Shown here piece after piece: positions 34,041-44,085 of a DNA stretch of 64,000 bases. The DNA lies in assembly GCF_004379255.2 (NCBI RefSeq), contig NC_056041.1, forward strand, positions 15,407,559-15,471,558, given 5' to 3'. The notes beneath the pieces were generated by a model that saw only the letters and a program-made list of their open reading frames with translations, was not told the DNA's origin and ran no database searches. Each line of letters begins with the position of its first letter. The first letter of the stretch is position 1. A program made the translations under genes and the position numbers. The stretch is from Salvia splendens. Lineage: Eukaryota > Streptophyta > Magnoliopsida > Lamiales > Lamiaceae.

Positions 34041-35402
34041 ATGACTCCTCTATTTGTGCTATGCTACATTATCTACACCACCATCACTTCCACTATACTA
34101 TCACTCCTCCTCGCCCTTCGCCTCCTCCTCCGCCGCATCTCCTCACTCCGAACCTCGGAGGAGATCGGAAATGTCATCGCACTATACGAAGGCTCCGTCT
34201 ACCACGAGCGACGCCACCCGGCCCGCAACGCCTTCCGTTTCCCGGCTCGTTATGCTCTCATCGACCTCGACCGCCCGCCCTACTCCCCTCCCAACTACCT
34301 CTCCGCCGACAATGCCCGCCGCGCCGCCAAGACAAACGGGCCCGTGTAATACTTCTTTGTACTTTATCTAATATCATTCATATCCGAGCCACTTTTTATT
34401 GCAACGTTAATATCATATGCTTTACATTATACACATTTAAATTTGTCTAAATTAATTTTCTAATATACTTAGATCTCTGTTTTTGGATTAAACAGGCATC
34501 TTTTGAGGATACCATCAAGTCTCGGATATGAAAGAAGTCCAGTTAATTACTATTATTGCTATGAAATTGAAGGATCTACCAAAATTCTCAAGAAATGCCT
34601 TGTTGAGGTAAACCCTAATTAATCAACGAAAATTCTCTCTCCTTCTCTCTCTCTCTCTAACATGGGACAAAATTAACTATTGTTTCAGGCCAGCAATACA
34701 CCATGGGGTGAAAGTGTGACATTTGTTTTCAACCCAAGTTCCGATTTAGTCCCAAAATCCGAGTACATTAGCCCGTTCATGGTGAGTCTTTTCATCAAAT
34801 TCTTGATTCCTGCATTAATTCTCATCTAATCAACAAATAAATATTAATTTAAAATGATTTTTTCCAATATTTAAAGGACATGCTTGGGAGCTGGAGGCTG
34901 AAAGTGAGCGAACCGAGTGAGCATTTGTTCGCATTCATCGCAGTCGAACATCCTCAGCTCGGAACCTATTTCCGAGCCTCCTTCACGGCCAAAAAAGTCA
35001 AGACTCCAACGCCCATTTCTTCGGATGATCTTGAGGCATTCTTCTGGTTGATGCCTCATCGAGTCTCGATTATGGCCTATTGGAACGTACGTAATTAGCT
35101 AGTTCGATTTCTCTGTTACATCTAACAATTTCTACTTTCTTTTTTTAATTTGTTTGATTATTTTTTTCCAGGCTGTGAAGCTGTGGTGGAAAAATGTTCC
35201 CTTCTTCGATCATCCAAGAAAAGAGAATCCATCCTACAGAGACGACGCGATTCCCCTCGACGAAAAGATGCAGTTTTGTCCGATTTTTGGAGGTAATAAA
35301 TCGAAAGTGAGATGTGAAGAAAGAATTGATCGATGCTTCACTTGGAAGGATGCTAAGAGACCTTGGTCATATCTCATTTCTTACACTGGGAAAATTCTGT
35401 AG
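34041..35402 (+). CDS. DUF1365 family protein
   Basis: Five exons (34041-34345, 34496-34607, 34689-34781, 34877-35086, 35172-35402) join in frame to 316 residues with GT/AG borders. A hydrophobic N-terminal segment (about 5-32) looks like a signal anchor. The rest fits DUF1365: an early LYEGSVYHERRHPARNAF-type block, then FPARYALIDLD, YYCYEIEG, the central NTPWGE block and a C-terminal region after WLMPHRVSIMAYWN. In bacteria this family is often encoded beside cyclopropane-fatty-acid synthase and an FAD oxidase, suggesting lipid-related work. The function in plants is not established, and no such neighbours are seen here. Confidence 0.87.
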
Positions 35403-36025
35403 ATTCTAATAATATATTTAAATTATACATTGCCACATGTTCGATTTTTTTTATATTTATTTAATATTTTTTTTGTCCCGACAGTAAGTTAGAAATTATT
35501 TCTTTGACTTAGTGGACATAGTTTCTTGTTTGTTTGTAATGTTCATTTGGTTTGTATTTGGACGTGTAAAATGCTTATAATTAAGTTTGTGAATAAGGGG
35601 CTATTTCTATTTTAAATACTTTGGTTTATTTGGTAGTAGTATGTAGTAGTATCTCACAGAAATTTGTTTTAGTACGGAATGTATTTATTTTAAATTTGAG
35701 TTTGGAATTTAAAAACAAATCATTTTTATTAGGGGCATTTATATTCAGTTGCTTTGTTTACTAAGATTTTTCAAGTAAATAACAGTAGTGACAACAACCA
35801 AATTAAATCAAATTCAAAAAACACGTTGCTCTCAATGATAAAAATAATGTATAAATAAAGAGTACAACAGCTGAATAGTACAAAATAGATTGAATTAACG
35901 AAGAAGGCACCATTTATTTATCCAACATTGATTGATTCCTTCCCTTCCTGATCAAATAGCTGCTGCCCATAGTGATAAACAGACTTCATTGCAGAACAAT
36001 TGCAAAACTAATTTGATTTGCAAAT
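35403..36025. other. Spacer: 3' UTR of DUF1365 gene and 3' flank of the DUF6821-type gene
   Basis: AT-rich. Bases 35947-36030 are the host sequence left of the Tat insertion and reappear at 56069-56149. No further exon of the interrupted minus-strand gene was identified here. Confidence 0.5.
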
Positions 36026-36030
36026 CCTAA

Positions 36031-36626
36031 TGATGGGGTACGAACTAAACCCTAATGGCAAGCCCAATAACAGTGACGGCCCATCAGCCCAGAGCCCAAG
36101 AAAGAGTACCTGTTCGGCACCAAAGAGTTCGGCACGACCAAAGAGTTCGGACTCAGCCTACAGCTCGGTAAAAGCCGACCAGTCAAGCTCTCCTCTCAGA
36201 TCGGCAAGAGCTGATCGGTAAAGTCCAGCAGTTCGGTCTCAGCATTCGACCGAACTAGGAGTTAGTGGACTCATGAAAGGCCTCCACGACCTCCGCTATA
36301 CCCACGATCTATTTAGTGGTACGAAGCAGTTATTGAGCAGTTATTGCTCACCCACGATCTTGTTAGTGGGGCTGCAAACCACGACCTTAGTTCAATGTAT
36401 AAATAGAACTTAGATCAGATAGAAAAGGGTTAGAATCTCTCTAGAGAAAAAGTCATATAGCAAGTCTGTGTTGTAAGCTGTAATTCGCAGATCAAGCAAT
36501 ACAAACCTGCCCCCATTTCTCCCCGTGGACGTAGATTTACCTCAGTAAATCGAACCACGTAAAATTTCCGTGTCGTAATTTATTTTTACGAGCATTCATC
36601 ATCATCAATAATTCGCGGATTCATCA
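36031..36626 (+). repeat. 5' LTR of Tat element copy 1
   Basis: 596 bp. It contains a TATA-like TGTATAAATAG near 36398 and ends in GGATTCATCA. It appears identical to 46278-46873. Confidence 0.95.
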
Positions 36627-36627
36627 C

Positions 36628-36643
36628 TGGCGCCGTCTGTGGG
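36628..36643 (+). promoter_or_regulatory. Primer-binding site of the Tat element
   Basis: TGGCGCCGTCTGTGGG begins two bases after the LTR. The TGGCGCC core is the common primer site of non-chromovirus plant gypsy elements. The exact tRNA was not determined. Confidence 0.75.
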
Positions 36644-36702
36644 AAACAGAGAACAAAATTTGTGATAAAGCGAATTTTTGATCCATTTTTTCCACCCAAA
36701 AA

Positions 36703-38787
36703 ATGCATACCAGATCGCAGAGTACCCGTATTCCTGCCCGTGAGAACCAGGAGGAAGCCAATCCATCCCACAGGTCTGGAAAACAGCCTAGGGATAAATC
36801 CACCACCAGTTCTCATGGCGAAGGAACAAGCCGCTCCAAAAATCGTCCCACTGAGTCTTCCCAGCAGCCCGATTTGAATGAGGCTGTCAAGCAGTTTTTG
36901 GAGGCGAAGCAGGAGGAATTCTTAACCTTCCTGCGAAAAAGCCAAAAGCAGCCGGAGACGAAAACGGCGGATTCTCCTTCTCCTTCCGCACAAGAAAGTC
37001 ACTACCGCAGTAGTGTCGCATCTCCCAGGAGAAAGAATCCCCGTCCCCCACATATTCCAGTTCCTCCTCGGTACCGGAATCACAGGAGAACTCAATCTCC
37101 TCCATACCGACGAGATATCGGATTCGCCGTGTACGGAGCACTGAAGACTCCGTTCTCGGACGACATCACCCGAACTCCCCTACCACAGAACTACCGAACT
37201 CCGTCGATGACTTACGACGGGCTCGTGGACCCTCACGATTTCTTGGGGCGCTATCAATATAACATGGCGAACCAGGGTCTCAACGAGGTCCACATGTGCA
37301 AGCTGTTTCCCGAGCTGCTCATCGGGAACGCGAGAAGGTGGTTCGATAGCCTCCCCCAGGGCAGCATCAGATCTTACCGAGATCTAATGGATGCCTTCCA
37401 CAGGAGGTTCTTTCAGAAAGCGGAAGCCCGAATCACTTCGGCTCAGCTGCTTTCCATTCGTCAAGGTCGCGACGAAAAAATCAGCGACTTTATGACAAGA
37501 TTCCACAAGGAATGCCTGCAAGTAGACGATCTCAACGATCTGCTTGTCATCTCGGCATTCCAAAATGGAATCCTGCCCGGAGCTCTCTACAGGAAGCTCG
37601 TTGAGTGCGGTCCGCAGACAGCTCAGGAAATGTGGGACATTGCGGACCAGTACTCCCGGGCCGATGAGGCAGACCGTCGCAAACGGTCGTTAGACAGCTC
37701 ATCGACCCGAGGAGACAGAAGGAAGCCCGATCATAGCGATCAGGGGCATCCTCGCCGGACTCCATTTGAAAGAATTCAAAGGGCTCCGGTGCAAGACAGA
37801 TTGGGACCTCGTCTCAATCCCGAGAAGCCGCCCGCTCAGTTCGTACCGCTGAACAAGCCGAGAGCGGAAATTTTCGAACTGCACTCTGACCTATTCGAAA
37901 AGCCAAAGCGGATGACGAAATCAGCCGCGCGCCGACCACAGGATAGCTACTGCTCCTACCATCAAGACCACGGTCACGATACTGAGGAGTGCAGAAACTT
38001 GGCTGCCGGTATCGATGTTCTTGTGAAGGCAGGGACATTGAAAAAATACCGAAGCAAGCAGCCAAAGAAGAATAAAAAGCAGAGTGGTGCGAACTGCGCT
38101 CCTCAGGATCCGAAAAGGCAGCCGGATCCCGAAGACGATGACGAGCCGCAATATGATGGAGTAATCCAGACTATTGACGCGCTCCCTGCCGGGAAGACCA
38201 AGTCGTCCCTAAAGTCAGAACGCAGAGGCTCCAATCGAGAGGAGCCAACGCATAAAAGGCTGAAGCAGGACGAAGTGATTACGTTCTCGGCTGCTGATCC
38301 CGTCCCGGCCATCTCTCCTCACCAAGACGCCATTGTCATCCAAGCCGGAGTGGCAAACAAACTGATCCACAGGGTGTTTGTGGATACAGGAGCGTCGGTT
38401 AGCATTCTTTTTAAAGAGTGCTTCGACAAGCTAGAAGTGGACCCAGCTCGGCTCAGTCCGGCTCCGCTTCCCCTGAAGAGCTTCACCCAGGAGGACACCC
38501 GCCCTGAAGGTATTATCAGCCTTCCGATCACGGTGGGGAAAGCGCCTACTAGCTCCAGTACGATGATTGAGTTTTTCGTGGTGAAAGCTCGGTCCCCGTA
38601 CAACGTCATCCTGGGAAGAGACTGGCTCAACACAGTTCGGGCCGTTTGCTCCACCTATCACCTCACCATCAAGATCCCTACTAAAGGAGGGATAGCGGTC
38701 ATCCGAGGTGACCAAAAGAGAGCAAAGGAATGTCTGCAAATTGCGCTTAGAAGTGCCGAGCAGTCAGATCGGCACCACCAAGCATAG
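36703..38787 (+). CDS. Tat element gag-protease
   Basis: A 694-codon frame starts at the ATG at 36703. It has a basic, disordered N-terminal region, a retrotransposon gag domain (about 165-330, with NARRWFDSLP), a zinc-knuckle-like motif C-x2-H-x4-H-x4-C (about 416-430, His replacing the usual second Cys) and a C-terminal aspartic protease with VDTGAS (about 560). It ends at TAG (38785-38787) followed by CAATCA, which fits the TMV-type leaky-stop consensus UAG-CAR-YYA. Pol continues in the same frame, so readthrough is the likely way pol is made. Confidence 0.9.
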   Translation: MHTRSQSTRIPARENQEEANPSHRSGKQPRDKSTTSSHGEGTSRSKNRPTESSQQPDLNEAVKQFLEAKQEEFLTFLRKSQKQPETKTADSPSPSAQESHYRSSVASPRRKNPRPPHIPVPPRYRNHRRTQSPPYRRDIGFAVYGALKTPFSDDITRTPLPQNYRTPSMTYDGLVDPHDFLGRYQYNMANQGLNEVHMCKLFPELLIGNARRWFDSLPQGSIRSYRDLMDAFHRRFFQKAEARITSAQLLSIRQGRDEKISDFMTRFHKECLQVDDLNDLLVISAFQNGILPGALYRKLVECGPQTAQEMWDIADQYSRADEADRRKRSLDSSSTRGDRRKPDHSDQGHPRRTPFERIQRAPVQDRLGPRLNPEKPPAQFVPLNKPRAEIFELHSDLFEKPKRMTKSAARRPQDSYCSYHQDHGHDTEECRNLAAGIDVLVKAGTLKKYRSKQPKKNKKQSGANCAPQDPKRQPDPEDDDEPQYDGVIQTIDALPAGKTKSSLKSERRGSNREEPTHKRLKQDEVITFSAADPVPAISPHQDAIVIQAGVANKLIHRVFVDTGASVSILFKECFDKLEVDPARLSPAPLPLKSFTQEDTRPEGIISLPITVGKAPTSSSTMIEFFVVKARSPYNVILGRDWLNTVRAVCSTYHLTIKIPTKGGIAVIRGDQKRAKECLQIALRSAEQSDRHHQA

Positions 38788-41700
38788 CAATCACAGCAGC
38801 CGGAGTCAGAGGCGATGACCGAAGTCATACCGGAGCCGAACTCGATGACAGTTCAGCTGTACGAAGACGATCCATCCAGAACGGTTAAGATCGGCTTCGC
38901 GGGAACGCCCCTACTTCGGGAAAAAACCATCCAGCTCCTCAAGGAGTATAAAGACGTCTTTGCATGGTCTCCGTTGGACATGACCGGAGTGCCCCCCGAG
39001 GTAATCACTCATCGGTTAAATATTGATCCTTCAGTCCGGCCGATAAAACAGAAGCAAAGACTCTTTGCGGCAGAACGAAGTCAAGTCATCCATGACGAAG
39101 TCCGTCAATTATTGAAGGCGGATGTGTTATTCGAAGTGAAGTATCCTTCGTGGGTGGCCAATCCTGTCATGATCAAGAAAAAGGAAGGAGGATGACGGAT
39201 GTGCATAGATTTCACCGATCTAAATAAGCACTGTCCCAAAGATTGCTATCCCCTTCCGAACATAGATAAAAAAGTAGAAGCTTTGATAGGCTTTGAAATT
39301 TTTTGTTTTCTTGATCTGTACAAAGGATACCATCAAGTTTTAATGGATGAGATTGACGCTTCAAAAACGGCCTTCATTACTGATTTCGGCATTTTCGCTT
39401 ATAAAAAGATGCCATTCGGTTTAAAGAATGCCGGAGCCACTTATCAAAGGATGGTAGACAAGCTTTTTCGGCACCTGATTGGAAAGGAGGTCGAAGTGTA
39501 TGTTGACGATATAGTCGTCAAAAGCAAAAGCACTTCGGAGTACGAGCACAACCTCAAGTCCACTCTCAACGTGCTCAAGAAAGCCAACCTCAAACTTAAT
39601 CCCCAAAAGTGTACCTTTTTGGTAGATTCGGGAAAGTTTTTGGGTTGTTGGGTTTCAAAGGACGGACTCAAGGCAAACCCCTCAAAAGTTCAAATCGTTC
39701 AGAACATGGCAATGCCGAAGTCCATACATGACGTGCAAAGGCTAACCGGATGTCTAGCCGCACTGAATCGATTCCTTTCCCAAGCAGCCGAAAAGCAACT
39801 GCCGTTCTTCAAGGTGTTGAAAAAGGCACCAAAGTTCGAGTGGGGAGCCGAGCAGAAAAAGGCCTTTGACGAGCTCAAAGGCTATCTAGCCGAGCTTCCT
39901 CTTCTCTCTGCTCCAACCGAAGCCGAAGTAATATTCTTATACTTAGCGGCATCGGATCAAACCATCAGCGCGGTGCTTGTACGAGAAGAAGGCCTAAAGC
40001 AGCTTCCCATCTATTTTACAAGCCGAGCATTAAGAGGTCCAGAAACCAGGTATCAACCTCTGGAAAAGATTGCTCTGGCATTAGTAAATGCAGCAAGGAG
40101 ACTGCGGCCATACTTCTATGCTCACAAGGTATGCGTCTTAACTGATCTGCCACTTCGGCAAGTGTTGACCAAACCAGAAGCATCAGGCAGAATCGCCAAG
40201 TGGGCTATAGAGTTGGGAGAGCACACAATTGAATATCTACCTCGGAAAGCCATCAAGGGACAAGCCTTGGCAGATTTTCTTGCAGAAGCAAAGTTCGATC
40301 AAGCAATTCCTGTTATTGCCGAACAGAAGAATTCTGCCAATGCCGAACTGGCACAGCCCTTGGAATCCGAAGTAGAGCCGCCGGACTGCTGGAGCGGATT
40401 CGTAGATGGAGCTTCAAACAAGATGGGAAGTGGAGCTGGTATTTTACTTGTCGCTCCCGACGGACACGAGGTAACCTACTCACTTCGGTTCCTATTCCCC
40501 ACTACTAATAATGAAGCCGAGTACGAAGCCCTCCTGGCCGGACTCCAGTTAGCGCAAAGTCTGCTCGTCAAATCTCTCAAAGTCCATTGTGATTCACAAG
40601 TCATAGTAAATCACATGTTGGGTACAAGTGAAGCTCGTGACGAGAGAATGAAGAAGTATTTGGACAAAGCGCAAAGCATCAGCCGAAGTTTCTCCTATTT
40701 TCGGATAATCCGCATTCCCAGAGCGGAAAATAGCCGAGCAGATACCTTAAGTAAGTTGGCCTCAGATCCGAACTCAAAGGCGGAAGAATTAATGCATCGA
40801 AGCATTGATGAAGCCGAGGTACATTCAGTATCCAGCTCGCCGAACTGGATGACGCCGATCTTGCAGTATCTGGATCAAGGACAATTGCCCGAGGATAAGA
40901 GAGAAGCTCGGAAGATCACATGCCGAGCACTTCGGTACGAACTTCATGAAGGAGTCCTCTTTAGAAAGTCTTACCTCCAGCCGTTATTGCGGTGCGTAGG
41001 ACCAGAAGAGACGGACTACATCCTCAGAGAAGTTCATGAAGGATCGTGCGGTAGCCACATCGGAGCCAGAGCTTTAGCTAAAAAAGTTCTGAGATGGGGA
41101 TATTATTGGCCAACCATGGTACAAGAGGCAGTGCAGCTCGTCAAGAAGTGTACGAAGTGCCAAATTCATGCAAATGTCCCAAGGATGCCGCAGACCGATC
41201 TATACACTATGCAAAGCCCTTGGCCTTTCATGCAATGGGGCATAGACATAGTGGGACCACTTCCTCAAGCTCCTCGGCAAATGAAATTCCTTATCGTTGC
41301 CGTGGACTACTTCACGAAGTGGGTGGAGGCTGAACCATTAGCTACGATAACGAGCTCAAAGGCATTGGACTTCGTCTGGAAGAACATAGTGTGCCGATTT
41401 GGCATACCCCACATCCTCATCTCGGATAATGGGACTCAGTTCACCGACAAGACGTTCAAGAATTGGTGCCAAGAGCTGAACATTCAACAGCGGTTCACTT
41501 CGGTCTCCCATCCCCAAGCAAACGGACAAACGGAAGTAACGAACCGGATTCTGGTGAAAGGGTTAAAAGCTCGGTTAGAACAAGCCAAAGGACAATGGGT
41601 AGAAAATCTCCCTCAAGTCCTATGGTCCTACCGAACTACGCCCAAAACCTCCAACGGTGAAACTCCGTATAGTCTGGTGTACGGCACTGAAGCCGTAATT

Positions 41701-42078
41701 CCGGTGGAGATCGGCGTACCCAGTCCCCGAACTCTAAATTTCTCCTCAGAAATGAATGACGACGGACTGAGAGCAGAACTAGATCTCGCCGAAGAAAGAA
41801 GAGAATTGGCGTGCATAAAAGCAGCCAAGTATAAGGAGCAAGTAGCCCGGTATTATAACCAAAGGGTGAAAAAGCTTCAATTTCAAGTGGGAGATCTCGT
41901 CTTGAGAAACAACGAAGTAAGCCGAGCAGAAAAGCTGGGCAAACTCGAGCCCACATGGGAGGGTCCGTATCGGGTGTCAGAAGTCCTCGGCAAAGGGTCT
42001 TATAAATTGACTCACATGTCAGGAGAACAAGTACCCCGAACATGGCACGTCTCCAACCTCAAGAAGTTCCACTTGTAA
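38788..42078 (+). CDS. Tat element pol (RT, RNase H, second RNase H, integrase), with one in-frame stop
   Basis: The frame continues from gag without shift. It is open except for TGA at 39193-39195, at a highly conserved position just before the MCIDFTDLN block of RT, then open to 42078. RT motifs include PFGLKNAGATYQR and YVDDIVV (near 39499). The Ty3-type RNase H follows, then a second RNase H of cellular (archaeal) type from about 40387 (CWSGFVDGASNKMGSG, NNEAEYEALLAGL), the Tat hallmark. The integrase has its HHCC head (41036-41160) and the GIDIVGPLP, SDNGTQF and NGQTE catalytic blocks. The TGA is followed by CGG. It could be a simple nonsense change or a leaky stop; the same TGA is present in copy 2. 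Confidence 0.88.
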
Positions 42079-42325
42079 GAGACAAGGTCCGGTCAGTCTG
42101 TCTTGTGTCTAGTTCGGTCATAGGGGTACATGTTTTTATTTGTTTGTTTTTTACTTGTACCTTTTACTTGTCGTTTTATAAAAAGTTTAAAGTTTTTTCT
42201 TTCGTCTTTTTCATTTTTTCTCTATGTGTTTTGTCTCTATGTGCTTGTCGTCTCTTACAAATGGTACCAAGGTATATCGTTCTTTAAAGACTGATCCCCT
42301 TTTTAGATCGATTATTAAAGACTAT

Positions 42326-42720
42326 TGTGAGTCCAAGCTTCTAAGGAGGATATAAGACCACAATTCAGCTTAACAAGCAGTCCGTCTGAAACGAACTGCA
42401 ATAAGCCAACGATTGTGAGTCCAAGCTTCTCAGGAAGATACAAGACCACAATTCGGCTTAAGAAATAAGCACTTCGTCTGAAACGAACTGCAATAAGGGA
42501 AAGTCCGATCCACGCGATAAACCTCGCCGAATTAGGACGACCAAGTTCGGTCAAAGAAGTTTACCTCATAAGACCGGGGACGACCACGTCTAGTCAAAGA
42601 GGTTTACTGCATAAGACCACTTCGGTTAACTGGGAAAGTCCGATCCACGCGATAAAACTCGCCGAATTAGGACAAGGGAAAGTTCGATCCCGGCGACAAA
42701 AATCGCCAAATTAGAACACA
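42326..42720. repeat. Degenerate tandem repeats in the Tat 3' region
   Basis: A block GTGAGTCCAAGCTTCT to GAACTGCAATAAG repeats at about 42326 and 42417 (period about 91). A GGGAAAGTCCGATCC/GCGATAAA block recurs near 42497, 42630 and 42676. It is non-coding. Confidence 0.75.
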
Positions 42721-42953
42721 AAGACGAGTCCGGTCAAAGATGTTTATTTCATCAGACCAAAGACGAGTCCGGTCAAAGATGTTTATTTCATCGGACCAAA
42801 GACGAGTCCGGTCAAAGATGTTTATTTCATCAGACCAAAGACGAGTCCGGTCAAAGATGTTTATTTCATCAGACCAAAGACGAGTCCGGTCAAAGATGTT
42901 TATTTCATCAGACCAAAGACGAGTCCGGTCAAAGAAGTTTACTTCATAAGACC
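42721..42953. repeat. 39-bp minisatellite in the Tat 3' region
   Basis: The unit AAAGACGAGTCCGGTCAAAG + 19 bp repeats about six times with almost no change. Since 39 is a multiple of three it reads as a repeated 13-residue peptide, but this is not taken as coding. Tat/Ogre elements often carry such variable 3' repeats, a known source of satellite DNA. The same array is at 62847-63079. Confidence 0.9.
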
Positions 42954-43094
42954 GAGGACAAGTACGATGAAATTTTTTCGCTAAGCTGTAAATACAGTGT
43001 TAGAAGCGAAAACAAAATTTCATTTTTCAAATCTTGTTCGGCATACAACTCCGCTACCCTACAAAATGGCGTTACACTATTACAAAGGATTATT

Positions 43095-43883
43095 CTACTG
43101 TCCAGGGTTGCTGAAGTTAAGCCACCTATCTGCAAAATCCTCTGGAAGCCGAGTTCGGTTGTTCCGAGCAGATGAAGAATAAGCAGGTCGACGAGATGCT
43201 ATCCTCGACCCAACGCCTCTTCCCCGAGCCCGAGAAGTCCTAACACCTCGGCGATGAAGAGTCTCTGCAATAATCATCTGCTGATCTTGCTCGCTCATAG
43301 TCACAACTCCTCGGCGAATTTCAGTCCGTCCCTGTCTTGACGATTCCGGTTGCTCCTGAGCCCGTTCTCGTCTTGACGTTTCCGGCTGTTCCGGAGTTCG
43401 TTGTTGACTGGAAGTAGGATTTTGAACAAGGGAACCAGAGGCTTGATCTGGAGTGCGAGCATCTGTTGGCACGATATGCCGAAGGAATCTTTCTATGGAG
43501 GGGCGCCGAGAAAGAACAATGTCGTACCGAGAAGCCCAGCGCCGTAATGATTTCACAACTTGTTGGCAAGCCGAGCTCTCCAGCGCATTGTTCCTCCGGA
43601 GTACATGATATTCCTCCCACAGTTCGTCAACTCGACTCTGAACATCTGATATGGTCAAGCCCCCGCGCACACGGATGTAATCCTCGTACGCAGTCCTCTC
43701 AGCAATGGTCGTATTCAGCTCGGCCTCCAGATCCTTCTTATCGGACTCTAAGTCCTTATTATCGGCCTCCAGCTTCACTAAACGAGCCAGAAGCTCGTCA
43801 TTCTTCGTCTGATCGGCTATAGCTCTTTCTCAGCTTCGTCTAAAGCCGAAGAGTACAGCCGTTTCCAGTGAAGTATCTCCATC
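43095..43883 (-). CDS. Antisense accessory ORF of the Tat element (coiled-coil, RG-rich tail)
   Basis: Minus-strand frame between pol and the 3' LTR. From a probable ATG near 43883 it reads a short start, a single-base deletion near 43829 breaks the frame, and then 227 codons run open to 43095. The N-terminal half is a charged coiled coil, the middle is Gln/Glu/Arg-rich, and the tail holds RTSRARGRGVGSR-like basic sequence. In copy 2 the same place has one extra T and the frame stays open, so the break may be a sequencing error. No named family; it is an element-specific antisense gene. Confidence 0.55.
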
Positions 43884-44085
43884 TCCTTGAGTACAAAGCA
43901 GCTATATTAGTTCGGCAGCTGTACCGAGCAGATAGTAAAATACAACAGGAATAAAGGCAAGTACGAAAAGCTATACGAAGACAAGTGTAGAGAATTTTTC
44001 ATTCACAAGGAAAATTTTTTACACTAGGAGGGCTTCAAGGCCATTTTACAAGGAAGAAAACTAGACTAAGAGAAGGGAGACGAAA

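Noticed and set aside
41636..42043. Minus-strand frame of 135 codons within pol
   Set aside because: Lies opposite the conserved integrase coding sequence; an overlap shadow.
42740..42949. Repeated 13-residue peptide frame in the Tat 3' region
   Set aside because: It arises only because the 39-bp tandem unit is divisible by three; there is no leader, domain or other support for coding.
42716..42953. CRISPR-like array
   Set aside because: Direct tandem units without unique spacers, inside a plant retrotransposon; it is a minisatellite.
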